From Limimaricola sp. G21655-S1 (GTDB lineage: Bacteria > Pseudomonadota > Alphaproteobacteria > Rhodobacterales > Rhodobacteraceae), in the NCBI RefSeq assembly GCF_027213785.1, contig NZ_JAPWGO010000007.1:62001-126000 (forward strand): a DNA stretch of 64,000 nt, read 5' to 3'. The first letter of the stretch is position 1; every line of letters begins with the position of its first letter. This document shows, one piece after another, positions 18,322-27,486 of the stretch. The notes beneath the pieces are model-generated. The model made no database searches, was not told where the DNA came from, and worked only from the letters and a program-made list of their open reading frames with translations. The position numbers were made by a program, and so were the translations under genes.

Positions 18322-20111
18322 CCACCGCGCTGCGCCCTCCCGCCGACGCCGATCCGGCTGCGCCGCGCCCTGACCGCCGCGGGCTGTTTCTTTGGCTGTG
18401 GCGCAGCTACCTCTCGCGGCACTGGCGCTGGTTGGTGGTCGCGATGGTCCTGATGGCGATCGAGGGCGGCTCGCTGGGGCTGTTCGCCTCGATGATGAAG
18501 CCGATGTTCGACGAGGTTTTCGTCGCCGGGCGGACCGAGGCGCTGTGGATCGTTGGCGTCGTGGTAATGGGCATCTTCATCGTGCGCGCCGTGACCTCGC
18601 TGGGCCAGCGCGTGCTGATGACCACGATCCGCGAGCGCAGCGCCGCCCGGCTGCGGGCCGACCTGCTGGCGCATCTGATGCGGCTCGACGGCGGCTGGCA
18701 TCAGGCGCATCCGCCGGGCTACCTGATCGAGCGGGTGCAGGGCGACGTCAACTCGATCAACCAGGTTTGGGCCGCGCTCATCACCGGGGCCGGGCGCGAC
18801 GTGACCTCGGTGGTCGCGCTGTTCGCGGTGGCGCTCTCGGTCGATTGGCGCTGGACGCTGGTGGCGCTGATCGGCATCCCGATCCTCGTGCTGCCCTCGC
18901 TGCTCGCGCAGAAATACGTGCGCCGTCGGTCGCGCAGCTCGCGCGAGATCGCGGCGCGCATGTCGACCCGGCTCGACGAGGTGTTCCACGGCATCGCGCC
19001 GATCAAGCTCAACGGGCTCGAGCGCTACCAATCCGAGCGCTATGACCGCCTGATCGGCGCCCGTGTGCGCGCCGAGATTCATGCCTCTTCGGGCCAGGCT
19101 GCCATTCCATCGATGATCGACATCATGACCGGTCTCGGCTTCCTCGGCGTGCTGTTCTACGGCGGCGCCGAGATCATCGCCGGTGACAAGTCGGTCGGCC
19201 AGTTCATGGCGTTCTTTACCGCCATGAGCCTTGCCTTCGAACCGCTGCGCCGGCTCGGCAACATCTCGGGCCAATGGCAGACCGCCGCCGCCAGCCTCGA
19301 GCGGATGCGTGCCATCTTCGACGCGAAGCCCTCTCTCGTTTCGCCCGCGACGCCGCGCCCTGCCCCCCAAGGAGCTCCGGAGATCCGGCTGGAGGACGTA
19401 CGCCTCGCCTATGGCGATCTGCCGGTGCTACGCGGCGCGAGTTTCACCGCCAAGGCGGGCCGCACCACCGCTCTGGTCGGCGCATCGGGAGCGGGCAAGA
19501 GCACGGTGTTCAACCTGCTGGCCCGGCTCGTCGATCCGCAATCGGGAGAGATCACCATTGGCGGCGTGCCGACCCGCGCGCTCGCGCTCGAGGATCTGCG
19601 CGGGTTGATCTCGGTGGTGACGCAGGACGCGCTGCTGTTCGACGAATCGATCCGCGACAACATCCTGCTCGGCCGGACCGACGTCTCCGAGAAGCGTCTG
19701 CGCGAGGTGCTCGACGCGGCGCATGTCTCCGATTTCCTGCCGCGACTGGCCAAGGGCCTCGACAGCCCGGCCGGGCCGCGCGGTTCGGCGCTTTCGGGCG
19801 GGCAGCGCCAGCGCGTGGCCATCGCCCGCGCGCTTCTGCGCGACACGCCGGTGCTGTTGCTCGACGAGGCGACCAGCGCGCTCGACACGAAATCCGAGGC
19901 GGTGGTGCAGCAGGCGCTGGAGCGGCTTTCGGAGGGGCGCACGACGCTGGTGATCGCGCACCGCCTGTCCACCGTGCAGGGCGCCGACAGCATCGTGGTG
20001 ATGGACCACGGTCAGGTGGTCGATCAGGGCAGTCATGCCGAGTTGCTGGCGCGGGGCGGTCTTTATGCCGATCTGCATGCGCTGCAGTTCCGCGACCCCG
20101 AGACGGGCTGA
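18318..20111 (+). CDS. ABC exporter half-transporter (fused permease and ATPase)
   Basis: This 597-residue half-transporter has six membrane helices (about residues 30-320) followed by an ATPase domain. The domain contains Walker A GASGAGKS, signature LSGGQRQR, Walker B VLLLDEATSALD and the H-loop IAHRLS. The architecture is that of MsbA-type lipid/polysaccharide or multidrug exporters working as dimers. The substrate is not evident. It starts inside the stop codon of the phosphatase gene. ygfZ follows on the same strand after 32 bp. Confidence 0.92.
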   Translation: MTTALRPPADADPAAPRPDRRGLFLWLWRSYLSRHWRWLVVAMVLMAIEGGSLGLFASMMKPMFDEVFVAGRTEALWIVGVVVMGIFIVRAVTSLGQRVLMTTIRERSAARLRADLLAHLMRLDGGWHQAHPPGYLIERVQGDVNSINQVWAALITGAGRDVTSVVALFAVALSVDWRWTLVALIGIPILVLPSLLAQKYVRRRSRSSREIAARMSTRLDEVFHGIAPIKLNGLERYQSERYDRLIGARVRAEIHASSGQAAIPSMIDIMTGLGFLGVLFYGGAEIIAGDKSVGQFMAFFTAMSLAFEPLRRLGNISGQWQTAAASLERMRAIFDAKPSLVSPATPRPAPQGAPEIRLEDVRLAYGDLPVLRGASFTAKAGRTTALVGASGAGKSTVFNLLARLVDPQSGEITIGGVPTRALALEDLRGLISVVTQDALLFDESIRDNILLGRTDVSEKRLREVLDAAHVSDFLPRLAKGLDSPAGPRGSALSGGQRQRVAIARALLRDTPVLLLDEATSALDTKSEAVVQQALERLSEGRTTLVIAHRLSTVQGADSIVVMDHGQVVDQGSHAELLARGGLYADLHALQFRDPETG

Positions 20112-20143
20112 CGTCGGTCGCATGGCCCCCTATGTAGGGCGGC

Positions 20144-20881
20144 ATGACACAGGACCGTAGCATCATCGCCGTCACCGGCGCCGACCGCGAGGAGTTCCTT
20201 CAGGGGCTCGTCACCAACGATATCGCCCGGGCGAAGGATGGCCTCGCCTATGCGGCGCTGCTGACCCCGCAGGGCAAGCTCATCGCCGATTTCTTCCTGA
20301 AGGGAGAGAGCGACCGTTTCCTGATCGATGTCGCCGCCGAGGTGGCGCCGCAGCTGTTCCAGCGGCTGTCGATGTACAAGCTCCGCGCCGACGTGGCATT
20401 GGCCGAGGCCGATCTCAAGGTCTCGCGCGGGACCGGTCCCGCGCCCGACGGCGCCCTGCCCGATCCACGCCACACGGCGCTTGGCTGGCGGCTCTACGGC
20501 GCGCAGGCGGGCGATGATGGCAGCGACTGGACGGCGCTGCGGGTCGAGCACCTGATCCCCGAATGGGGTCACGAGTTGGGGCCCGAGAGCTACATCCTCG
20601 AAGCCGGGTTCGAACGCATGAACGGCGTCGATTTCCGCAAGGGCTGCTATGTCGGGCAGGAGGTCACAGCACGGATGAAGCACAAGACCGAACTGCGCAA
20701 AGGCTTCGTCCGCGTCGCGGTCGAAGGCCCGGCGGAGCCCGGCACCGAGATCACGAGCAGTGAGAAGGTCGTGGGTACGCTGCACAGCCGCGCGGGCGAC
20801 CGCGCCATCGCCTGGCTGCGCTTCGACAGGGCATCGGAAGAGATGCAGGCCGGCGCGGCGAGGGTGGCGCGGCTCGACTAG
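20144..20881 (+). CDS. ygfZ: Folate-binding Fe-S cluster assembly/repair protein YgfZ
   Basis: This 245-residue protein is related to the GcvT aminomethyltransferase fold and carries the YgfZ signature KGCYVGQEVTARM near residues 165-177. In E. coli, YgfZ uses tetrahydrofolate and helps maintain certain Fe-S enzymes such as MiaB. The start ATG at 20144 matches the short family N-terminus. Its TAG stop overlaps the TAG stop of the convergent downstream gene (CTAG at 20878-20881). Confidence 0.93.
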   Translation: MTQDRSIIAVTGADREEFLQGLVTNDIARAKDGLAYAALLTPQGKLIADFFLKGESDRFLIDVAAEVAPQLFQRLSMYKLRADVALAEADLKVSRGTGPAPDGALPDPRHTALGWRLYGAQAGDDGSDWTALRVEHLIPEWGHELGPESYILEAGFERMNGVDFRKGCYVGQEVTARMKHKTELRKGFVRVAVEGPAEPGTEITSSEKVVGTLHSRAGDRAIAWLRFDRASEEMQAGAARVARLD

Positions 20882-21705
20882 AGCAGCGCCGGGCCGAGAC
20901 GTGCCGCCACGGCCTCCCAGGCCGCCTCGCTCGACGCGGTGAGCAGATAGCCCGCGTCGCGCGGCAGGCCGAGATGGTAGCCGCGACCGTCAAGCATCCG
21001 CGCCACGCCGCCCGCGCGCGTCACCGCCAAGGCGCCCGCAGCGTGGTCCCACGGATTCAGCACCGCGGCCAGCGCCGCCTCCGCATGGCCCTGGGCGATC
21101 AGCCGGTATTCATGGCAGGAGCAGCGCAGGCTCGTCACCCGGCCGAAGCCGGGAAATGCGGCGGCGACGGCATGCTGCCGTTCAGCCGGCAGGAGCGCCA
21201 GCGACACGTAGAGGTTCATGCGATCGGGATCGCTGATCTTCGAGGTCGACAGGACCCGGCGCCCGCCGTCCGAGGTCACCAGTTCGCAAGGACCCTCCTC
21301 ATGTGCCTCGATGCGGTCATCGAGCAACGGGTCGTAGAGGAGGCCATGCGTCACACGACCTCGCTTCCCGAGTGCCAGGATCATGCCGAAGAGCGCCAGG
21401 CCGCGCGCAAAGTTCCAGGTCCCGTCGACCGGGTCGATGATCGCCGAAAGTTCGGCCGTGCCCAGCCCGTCGAGGAGCGTGGCATCCTCGGAGACTGACT
21501 CCTCCCCCACGATCAACGCGCCGGGCAGCAGGTCGCGCAGCGCCGCCGCGATGCGGGCCTCGGCCCTGGTGTCGGCTTCGGTGACGAGGTCGTCGGGACC
21601 GCTCTTGGTGGCGATGTCGCCTTCCCCGAGCCGCCGGAACCGGGGCAGGATCTCGGCCCGCGCCGCGGCCTTCAGGATCTCCGCCAGTTCGCCGTTGCCG
21701 ATCAT
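20878..21705 (-). CDS. Inositol monophosphatase-family protein
   Basis: This 275-residue member of the inositol monophosphatase fold has GEESVSED, IIDPVDGTWNFARG and NPWDHAAGALAVTRAGG as the metal-binding motifs. Compared with the HisN at 7160-7972 it lacks the histidinol-phosphatase-like pattern and could act on inositol-phosphate, 3'-phosphoadenosine or a related substrate. The ATG at 21703-21705 was chosen as the family-like N-terminus. It is downstream of efp but separated from it by the efp terminator. Confidence 0.85.
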   Translation of the reverse strand: MIGNGELAEILKAAARAEILPRFRRLGEGDIATKSGPDDLVTEADTRAEARIAAALRDLLPGALIVGEESVSEDATLLDGLGTAELSAIIDPVDGTWNFARGLALFGMILALGKRGRVTHGLLYDPLLDDRIEAHEEGPCELVTSDGGRRVLSTSKISDPDRMNLYVSLALLPAERQHAVAAAFPGFGRVTSLRCSCHEYRLIAQGHAEAALAAVLNPWDHAAGALAVTRAGGVARMLDGRGYHLGLPRDAGYLLTASSEAAWEAVAARLGPALL

Positions 21706-21722
21706 CGTCGCCTCCCGCCAAG

Positions 21723-21751
21723 AAAAAAGGGCGGCCCCGGTGGAGCCGCCC
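21723..21751 (-). terminator. Terminator of efp
   Basis: A GC-rich stem (GGGCGGC at 21729-21735 with GCCGCCC at 21745-21751), extended by two C-G pairs around a short loop, is followed on the minus strand by six Ts. It lies about 53 bp after the efp stop. Confidence 0.8.
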
Positions 21752-21803
21752 CCGATAGGGCGCAGTCTGCCGATCCCCGGTCCGGCCGCAAGGCCGGAGG
21801 GGC

Positions 21804-22367
21804 TCAAGCGCGCTCGGCGTATTCCATGGTCTCGGTGTTGACGACGATGTCCTCGTCCTGGCCGATGAAGGGCGGCACCATCACCCGCACGCCATTGTCG
21901 AGCAGCGCCGGCTTGAAGCTGTTGGCCGCGGTCTGGCCCTTCACCACCGGCTCGGTCTCGACGATCTTGCAGGTGACCTTCTGCGGCAGCGACACGTTCA
22001 GCGCCTCGTCACCGTAATACTCGATATGCACGGTCATGCCGTCCTGCAGGAACGGGCGGCGATCGCCCAGAAGCTCGGCCGGCAGCGCGATCTGGTCGTA
22101 GGTCTCGCTGTCCATGAAGGTCAGCATGCCGTCGGCTTCGAACAGGAACTGCTGGTCCTTCTGCTCGAGGCGCACGCGCTCGACCTTGTCAGCGGAGCGG
22201 AAGCGCTCGTTGAGCTTGGAGCCGTTGCGCAGGTTCTTCATCTCGACCTGCGCGAAGGCGCCGCCCTTGCCGGGTTTCACGTGATCGACCTTCACGGCAG
22301 CCCACAGGCCGCCATTGTGCTCGAGAATGTTGCCGGGGCGGATTTCGTTACCGTTGATCTTGGGCAT
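21804..22367 (-). CDS. efp: Elongation factor P
   Basis: This 187-residue translation factor rescues ribosomes stalled on polyproline. It has three beta-barrel domains: KOW-like (1-65), central OB (about 70-130) and C-terminal OB (about 132-187). The modified-lysine loop reads [10 protein letters not shown], with the lysine that is lysylated in EpmA organisms. The modification enzymes are not in this window. The ATG at 22365-22367 gives the family start. A terminator follows the gene. Confidence 0.96.
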   Translation of the reverse strand: MPKINGNEIRPGNILEHNGGLWAAVKVDHVKPGKGGAFAQVEMKNLRNGSKLNERFRSADKVERVRLEQKDQQFLFEADGMLTFMDSETYDQIALPAELLGDRRPFLQDGMTVHIEYYGDEALNVSLPQKVTCKIVETEPVVKGQTAANSFKPALLDNGVRVMVPPFIGQDEDIVVNTETMEYAERA

Positions 22368-22520
22368 GTCGGTCCATGTGACGGAATTGTGGCGATGGGT
22401 TGATCGAGATTGGCCCCCGCCTATATCTCGCGGGTCGCCCCAAGGCAAGCTGAGCCGACTCGCCCCAGCCCCGCAAGGTCGTCACGCGCGGAGCCATGCA
22501 CTGAACACATGGCTGACATT

Positions 22521-22554
22521 CCGAAAACGGTGACCCGAATCACCGTGGTTTCGG
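22521..22554. repeat. Composite inverted repeat upstream of the small conserved gene
   Basis: CCGAAA (22521-22526) and CGGTGA (22528-22533) are mirrored as TCACCG (22540-22545) and TTTCGG (22549-22554) around a six-base centre, with a small internal loop. It could be an operator or an RNA hairpin about 50 bp before the next start codon. Confidence 0.45.
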
Positions 22555-22605
22555 GCTAGTCACTCTGACGCATTGGCGACAAGAGCAAAAAGAACGTAAG
22601 GAAGC

Positions 22606-22932
22606 ATGATGAAGGATTTCGTTGACGGCACCGCCTACAACAACGAGCAGGGCAACCGCGCCCGCAAGCTCTTTGCGGCCGTCGTGCTTGCCGCTCTGGA
22701 TGACGCCATCGCCGACGACAAGAAATATGGCAACGGCCCCGAGCAGATCGCCCGCTGGGCGCGGTCGCGCGACGGGCGCGAGGTGCTGTCCTGCGCCGGC
22801 ATCGATCCCAATGAGCGCGTCGTGGCGGGCCTGATGGAATTCGTGGGCAAGGGTGTGCGCACCTCGGTCGCGCTGTCGCGCGAAGAGAGCGAGCGTCGTC
22901 ATGCGGCCGAGCTGGAATCCCGCGCGGCCTGA
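22606..22932 (+). CDS. Small conserved Rhodobacteraceae protein (DUF6280-like)
   Basis: This 108-residue soluble protein begins FVDGTAYNNEQGNRARKLFA and contains GNGPEQIARWARSRDG. The pattern resembles a small uncharacterised family widespread in Rhodobacteraceae, probably DUF6280; this identification is from memory and not checked. It looks helical and has no membrane segment or known motif. AAGGA precedes two adjacent ATGs (22606 and 22609), and either could be used. A strong bidirectional terminator follows. Confidence 0.75.
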   Translation: MMKDFVDGTAYNNEQGNRARKLFAAVVLAALDDAIADDKKYGNGPEQIARWARSRDGREVLSCAGIDPNERVVAGLMEFVGKGVRTSVALSREESERRHAAELESRAA

Positions 22933-22951
22933 TCGACGCTTCCCGACCTGC

Positions 22952-22986
22952 TGAAAAAACGCGGCTTCCATTCGGAGCCGCGTTTT
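22952..22986 (+). terminator. Bidirectional terminator
   Basis: An ACGCGGCT/AGCCGCGT stem is flanked by A6 on the left and T6 on the right, so it can stop transcription from both sides. It serves the small conserved gene on the plus strand and the membrane protein gene on the minus strand. Confidence 0.9.
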
Positions 22987-23005
22987 TTCTTGCCCGGCAG
23001 CCGTT

Positions 23006-23575
23006 TCAGAAGACGAAACGCCAGATCCCCGACGATCCCAGTTCGGCCGCAAGCAGCAGCACCAGCCCCGCCCGCATGACGAGGCTTCTGAACCGCCAGA
23101 GCATGAAGCCCGTCAGCAACACGGACAGGCCCGCCTCCAGGGGCCCGATGATCCCGGCATGGTGGCTGCGGTCCCAGTAGCTCAGCGGCGAAACGAACCG
23201 CCAGTCGCTCAGCGGCCAGAACATCGGCCGGGCGTCCGCCCCGTGCAGCGGCAGGTCGAGCGCGAGGTGCAGCAGCCCCGCACCGGCAAAAGCGGTGAGA
23301 ACGGGCCAGCGCCGCCAGATCGCGAGCGCCAGCAGCGCGCCCCAGATCGGGAACGAGTTGTCGACGGCGAAGACGGACATCCACGCATCCGAGAAATAGT
23401 ATTCGCCGAAAATCGTGCGTGCCGGCACATCGCCGACGAACCGTGCCCAGGCCACCATGAGGTAGAGCGACACGTCCGGCGCCAGCCCCCCGAGCAGCGC
23501 CGCCGACGTCACAGCGGGCCTCCCCGGCCGCCCGAAGGCTGCCGCGCCGAAGATCAGATGCGCGGGGGTGTTCAT
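23006..23575 (-). CDS. Membrane protein resembling YdjM/DUF457 metal-dependent hydrolases
   Basis: This 189-residue protein has about four hydrophobic helices. It shows a spaced His/Asp pattern (MNTPAHL, GGLAPDVSLY, LLHLALDLPLHGAD, YWDRSHH) like membrane-bound metal-dependent hydrolases of the YdjM/DUF457 type. No substrate is known. It starts 72 bp from the divergent cobQ and shares that promoter region, but no cobalamin motif is seen in it. The identification is by pattern only. Confidence 0.7.
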   Translation of the reverse strand: MNTPAHLIFGAAAFGRPGRPAVTSAALLGGLAPDVSLYLMVAWARFVGDVPARTIFGEYYFSDAWMSVFAVDNSFPIWGALLALAIWRRWPVLTAFAGAGLLHLALDLPLHGADARPMFWPLSDWRFVSPLSYWDRSHHAGIIGPLEAGLSVLLTGFMLWRFRSLVMRAGLVLLLAAELGSSGIWRFVF

Positions 23576-23647
23576 GGGCTTTCCCTTGGGCCGTGCCGTC
23601 CCTAGACAGCTATCTCAGGCGACAGGCGACGGAAAGCGGCGGCAGGC

Positions 23648-25099
23648 ATGGCACGAGCGATCATGATCCAGGGGGCGGGCTCGAATGTCGGCAAGTCGAT
23701 GATCGTCGCCGGGCTGGCACGCGCGGCACGGCGGCGCGGCCTCTCTGTCGCTCCCTTCAAGCCCCAGAACATGTCGAACAACGCTGCCGTGACCGAGGAT
23801 GGCGGCGAGATCGGCCGGGCGCAGGCGCTGCAGGCGCGCGCCGCCGGGGTCCCGCCGCATACCGACATGAACCCGGTCCTGCTCAAGCCCGAAAGCGAGA
23901 CCGGCGCGCAGGTGGTGGTGCAAGGCCAGCGTCTTACCACGGCGCGGGCCCGGGATTACGCGGCCCTGAAGCCGCAACTCTTGCCGCGCGTGCTGCAAAG
24001 CTTTCGCAGGCTCGCCGCCGCGCATGATCTCGTCATCGTCGAAGGCGCGGGCAGCCCGGCCGAGGTCAATCTGCGGGCGGGCGACATCGCGAATATGGGC
24101 TTCGCCCAGGCGGCCGGTGTACCGGTAGTGCTTTTGGGGGATATCGACAGGGGCGGCGTGATCGCGCAACTGGTCGGCAGCCATGCGGTTCTGGATGCCG
24201 ACGACGGGGCTCTGATCCGGGGCTTTGCCGTCAACAAGTTCCGCGGCGACGTCAGCCTCTTTGCCGAAGGCATGCGTTTCATCGCAGGCCGCACCGGCTG
24301 GGCGCCGCTGGGGATCGTGCCGCATTTCGCCGAAGCTTGGCGGCTGCCCGCGGAGGACGCGGCCGAGATCGTATCGCGGCCCGGCGGTGCGCTGAAGATC
24401 GTGGTGCCGCGGCTGAACCGGATCGCCAATTTCGACGATCTCGACCCGCTCTCCGCCGAGCCCGGTGTCAGCGTAACGATGATCGAACCGGGACGCCCCC
24501 TGCCCGGCGATGCCGATCTCGTGCTGATCCCCGGCTCCAAATCCACCATCGCGGATCTCGCAGCCTTTCGGGCGGAGGGCTGGGACATCGACCTGCGCGC
24601 GCATCTGCGCCGCGGCGGCCGCGTCATGGGCATCTGCGGCGGCTACCAGATGCTGGGCCGCTCGATCGCCGACCCCGAGGGCATCGAAGGGCCGCCGGGC
24701 CAGGTCGAGGGCCTGGGCCTGCTCGATGTCGAGACGGTGATGCGGCCCGAAAAGCGGTTGGGCCTGGTGGCGGCGCAGTTGCGTGCGGATGGTACGCCGC
24801 TCCGGGGCTACGAGATCCATATCGGCCGAACCACCGGACCGGATCACGCCGCGCGGGCGTGGCTCGACATCGAGGGTCGCCCCGAGGGGGCGGCAAGCAC
24901 CGACGGGCTGGTGCGCGGCTGCTATCTGCACGGGCTGTTCTCGGAGGACGCTTTCCGCGCCGCCTTTCTGGCCGAACTGGGCGTCGTCTCGCGCCCCGGC
25001 TACGAGGATGCGGTGGAGACGACGCTCGACGCGCTGGCCGCGCATCTCGAGCGGCATCTCGATATCGACCGGCTGCTCGCGCTCGCGGCGCCGGTCTGA
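23648..25099 (+). CDS. cobQ: Cobyric acid synthase
   Basis: This 483-residue enzyme amidates four carboxyl groups of adenosylcobyrinic a,c-diamide using glutamine and ATP. The N-terminal dethiobiotin-synthetase-like P-loop domain begins [15 protein letters not shown]. The C-terminal class I amidotransferase has the nucleophile in GICGGYQML (cysteine at about residue 329) and the His in [10 protein letters not shown]. No other cobalamin gene is adjacent. It ends 4 bp before the convergent PopZ-like gene. Confidence 0.96.
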   Translation: MARAIMIQGAGSNVGKSMIVAGLARAARRRGLSVAPFKPQNMSNNAAVTEDGGEIGRAQALQARAAGVPPHTDMNPVLLKPESETGAQVVVQGQRLTTARARDYAALKPQLLPRVLQSFRRLAAAHDLVIVEGAGSPAEVNLRAGDIANMGFAQAAGVPVVLLGDIDRGGVIAQLVGSHAVLDADDGALIRGFAVNKFRGDVSLFAEGMRFIAGRTGWAPLGIVPHFAEAWRLPAEDAAEIVSRPGGALKIVVPRLNRIANFDDLDPLSAEPGVSVTMIEPGRPLPGDADLVLIPGSKSTIADLAAFRAEGWDIDLRAHLRRGGRVMGICGGYQMLGRSIADPEGIEGPPGQVEGLGLLDVETVMRPEKRLGLVAAQLRADGTPLRGYEIHIGRTTGPDHAARAWLDIEGRPEGAASTDGLVRGCYLHGLFSEDAFRAAFLAELGVVSRPGYEDAVETTLDALAAHLERHLDIDRLLALAAPV

Positions 25100-25103
25100 A
25101 GGA

Positions 25104-25991
25104 TCACTCGAATTCGCCGCTTGCCAGCGCCCGGAATATCTCGCGGCGCACCAGCTTGCGCAGGTTGCCGGTGATCCGGTCGCCCAATGGACCGCGCAGT
25201 TCCTCGCGCAGCACCTCGGTGATCAGACGACGCAGCATGTCCTCTTCGACAAGAGCGTCGGGGGACGGCGTTGGAGCGGCCGCCTCGCCCGACTTGGCCG
25301 CTGGCTCCGCGACCTGCGGCCCAGCGGGCGCTGTCGCCGCCGACTGCTCCTGCATCTCGGCGGCCGTCTCCGGCCTGCTCAGGGGTTGCTGATCTTCGAC
25401 ATCGGGACCAGACGCCTGCGGTTGCGGGGCGCTCTGCATCTCGCGCGGAACGCTCGGGGCGGCGCGTCCGGTGGACACGGGGCCGACATGGCGGCGGCTC
25501 AGGAACGGGGTGTCCTCGGCCCGCGCCGAGGACCAATCCATCACCGGCGCCGGTTCGCTGCCGTCGGGCTCCCACTCGTCGGCGCGATGCGTGATCGCCG
25601 ATTCGAGTTCGGCAATCGTCTCCTCGAGACGCGAGCGCAACGAGCCGCCCTTGTCGGAAGATGCGGCGGTCAGGTCGGCAGGCTCGAAATCATCATCCGC
25701 CGATGCCGCGCCGGGCGTTCCCGTGTTCGCCGCGACGGGGGCCGGAAAGCGCGATGGCCGCTCGGCCGCACCCTCTCGGCCGGACACCCGCAGGGCCGGC
25801 GTCAGGACCAGCGGCGCATCGCCGCGTCTTTCGGCACGCACCCGCGATGGCGCCACCGGCGATCTGCCGGCTGCATCGGCCGATTGCTGCGGCGCGGGAC
25901 GTCCTCCGTCCTGCCCCTCGCCATCCGCAAGCAGCCTGCGGATGGAGGAGAGCACATCCTCGATTTCGACGCTCTTGACCGGATCGGACAT
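25104..25991 (-). CDS. PopZ-like protein with disordered Pro/Ala-rich linker
   Basis: This 295-residue protein has a short N-terminal helix (VEIEDVLSSIRRLLADG) and a roughly 200-residue linker rich in P, A, E, D, S and R with no predicted fold. It ends in a conserved basic helix (GPLGDRITGNLRKLVRREIF). The order of N-helix, acidic disordered linker and C-terminal oligomerisation helix is that of alphaproteobacterial PopZ/DUF2497 polar organising proteins. The C-terminal helix differs from Caulobacter PopZ, so this is a resemblance and not a firm assignment. tolC lies upstream on the same strand. Confidence 0.6.
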   Translation of the reverse strand: MSDPVKSVEIEDVLSSIRRLLADGEGQDGGRPAPQQSADAAGRSPVAPSRVRAERRGDAPLVLTPALRVSGREGAAERPSRFPAPVAANTGTPGAASADDDFEPADLTAASSDKGGSLRSRLEETIAELESAITHRADEWEPDGSEPAPVMDWSSARAEDTPFLSRRHVGPVSTGRAAPSVPREMQSAPQPQASGPDVEDQQPLSRPETAAEMQEQSAATAPAGPQVAEPAAKSGEAAAPTPSPDALVEEDMLRRLITEVLREELRGPLGDRITGNLRKLVRREIFRALASGEFE

Positions 25992-26064
25992 GATCTACCC
26001 TGCTTGCCTCGAGAGAAGTCTAGCGAAGCCCCGGTCGCCCGGCAACAACCCCGCCAGCAGCGGT

Positions 26065-27453
26065 TCAGCGGCCGATCGCCTCGAGCACACGGTCCAGCGC
26101 CTTGCCCTGCGCCGATGTGGCGGCGGGCGCATTGCGCACGAGGTTGTAGTAGGCCACCGGGTCATAGACCTGTACCGGCAGCCCCAACTGCTCGGCGGTC
26201 AACCGGCCGATCGCTGCCAGCACGACGTAACCCGCCAGCGTCTCGTCGATCTGCGCCGAAACCAGCGTGGCACGCGCGTCGAGCAGGTCCTGCTCGGCAT
26301 TGAGCACGTCGAGCGTGGTCCGCGCCCCGAGCCGGGCCTCCTCGCGCAGGCCGTCGAAGGCCACTTGCGCCGCCCTAACTTCGCGGGTCGAGGCCTCGAT
26401 GCTGGCGCGCGCGACGGAGAGCAGCGAATAGGCGTTGGCCACGGTCTGCTCGACCGTGCGGCTGGTGTTGAGCAGATCGCCCCGCGCCGCGTCGCGATTG
26501 GCCTTGGCTTGCCGAATCTGGCTGGCCAGCTGGCCGCCCGAATAGATCGACTGCTGCATCCTGATGCCGATCTGCTCTTCGTCGTCGAAATTGTCGTCGA
26601 CCGAGATGCTGCCAGTGAGCGACAGTTCCGGGCGAGTCGTCGCCTCGGCCCGGGCGATGTTGAGTTCGGCGACAGTGACGGCATACTGCGCGCCCTTGAT
26701 CGACGGATGCTCGCGCCGCGCGATGGCCTGCGCCTCGGCAAGGCTTCCCGGAATTCGCGCATCGGGCGCTTGGGCGAGGCCATCCGGATTGCGCCCGACC
26801 GCCGCACGGAATTCGGCGATGGCTTGGGTCAATCCGCCCTCTTCGGAGGCAAGAAGGCTGCGCGCGGACGCCAGGGCGGCCTCGGCCAGCGACACGTCGG
26901 TCCTCGTGACCTCACCAACCTCGAATCGGTCCTGCGCGGCGCGCAGTTCCTGAGTGATCAGACGCAAGTTGTTGCGGCGCAGTTCGACGAAGGCGCTGGC
27001 GCGCTGAACTTCCATGTAGGCTTGGACGATCCGCTGCAACACCTGCTGCTCCACGCCGCGGAGCCCTTCCCGCGTGGAAAGCACCAGCGCCTTTTGCGCG
27101 TCGATGCCGTAGCGGCTCTGACCGCCATCATAGAGCAGCAGCGACGCGGAAAGGGTAGCAGAGCTGGAGACGTCGAAACTGTCGACACCGGCCGTGCCGG
27201 GAGCGGCGTCGCGCAGCGCGCTGCTGGTGGAAAGAGCGGTCTGAGCCGACCAGCTGATGATCGGCCTCAGCGCACCGATCGCCTGCGCCACGTCCTCGTC
27301 GGCCGCGCGCAGCAGCGCCCGGTTCTGATCGAGCAGCCCGCTGTTCTCATAGCCATAGGCCAAGGCTTGCGCGAGCGTGTCAGCCCGCGCGGGCGCCACG
27401 ACGGCGGCGGCAAGGCCGGCACCCAAAATCAAGCTACCTACAATTCGCCGCAT
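26065..27453 (-). CDS. tolC: TolC-family outer-membrane efflux/secretion protein
   Basis: This 462-residue protein starts with a Sec signal peptide (cleavage likely after APARA, about residue 24). It then has two repeats of the long-helix/beta-strand pattern of OEP/TolC proteins. The trimer forms an outer-membrane and periplasmic exit duct for efflux pumps and type I secretion. No pump genes are adjacent. It sits directly downstream of the isoaspartate methyltransferase (33-bp gap), a neighbourhood common in related genomes. Confidence 0.92.
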   Translation of the reverse strand: MRRIVGSLILGAGLAAAVVAPARADTLAQALAYGYENSGLLDQNRALLRAADEDVAQAIGALRPIISWSAQTALSTSSALRDAAPGTAGVDSFDVSSSATLSASLLLYDGGQSRYGIDAQKALVLSTREGLRGVEQQVLQRIVQAYMEVQRASAFVELRRNNLRLITQELRAAQDRFEVGEVTRTDVSLAEAALASARSLLASEEGGLTQAIAEFRAAVGRNPDGLAQAPDARIPGSLAEAQAIARREHPSIKGAQYAVTVAELNIARAEATTRPELSLTGSISVDDNFDDEEQIGIRMQQSIYSGGQLASQIRQAKANRDAARGDLLNTSRTVEQTVANAYSLLSVARASIEASTREVRAAQVAFDGLREEARLGARTTLDVLNAEQDLLDARATLVSAQIDETLAGYVVLAAIGRLTAEQLGLPVQVYDPVAYYNLVRNAPAATSAQGKALDRVLEAIGR

Positions 27454-27486
27454 ACCACCCTGCCCTCTTGTTTTTCACTCGTGCCC

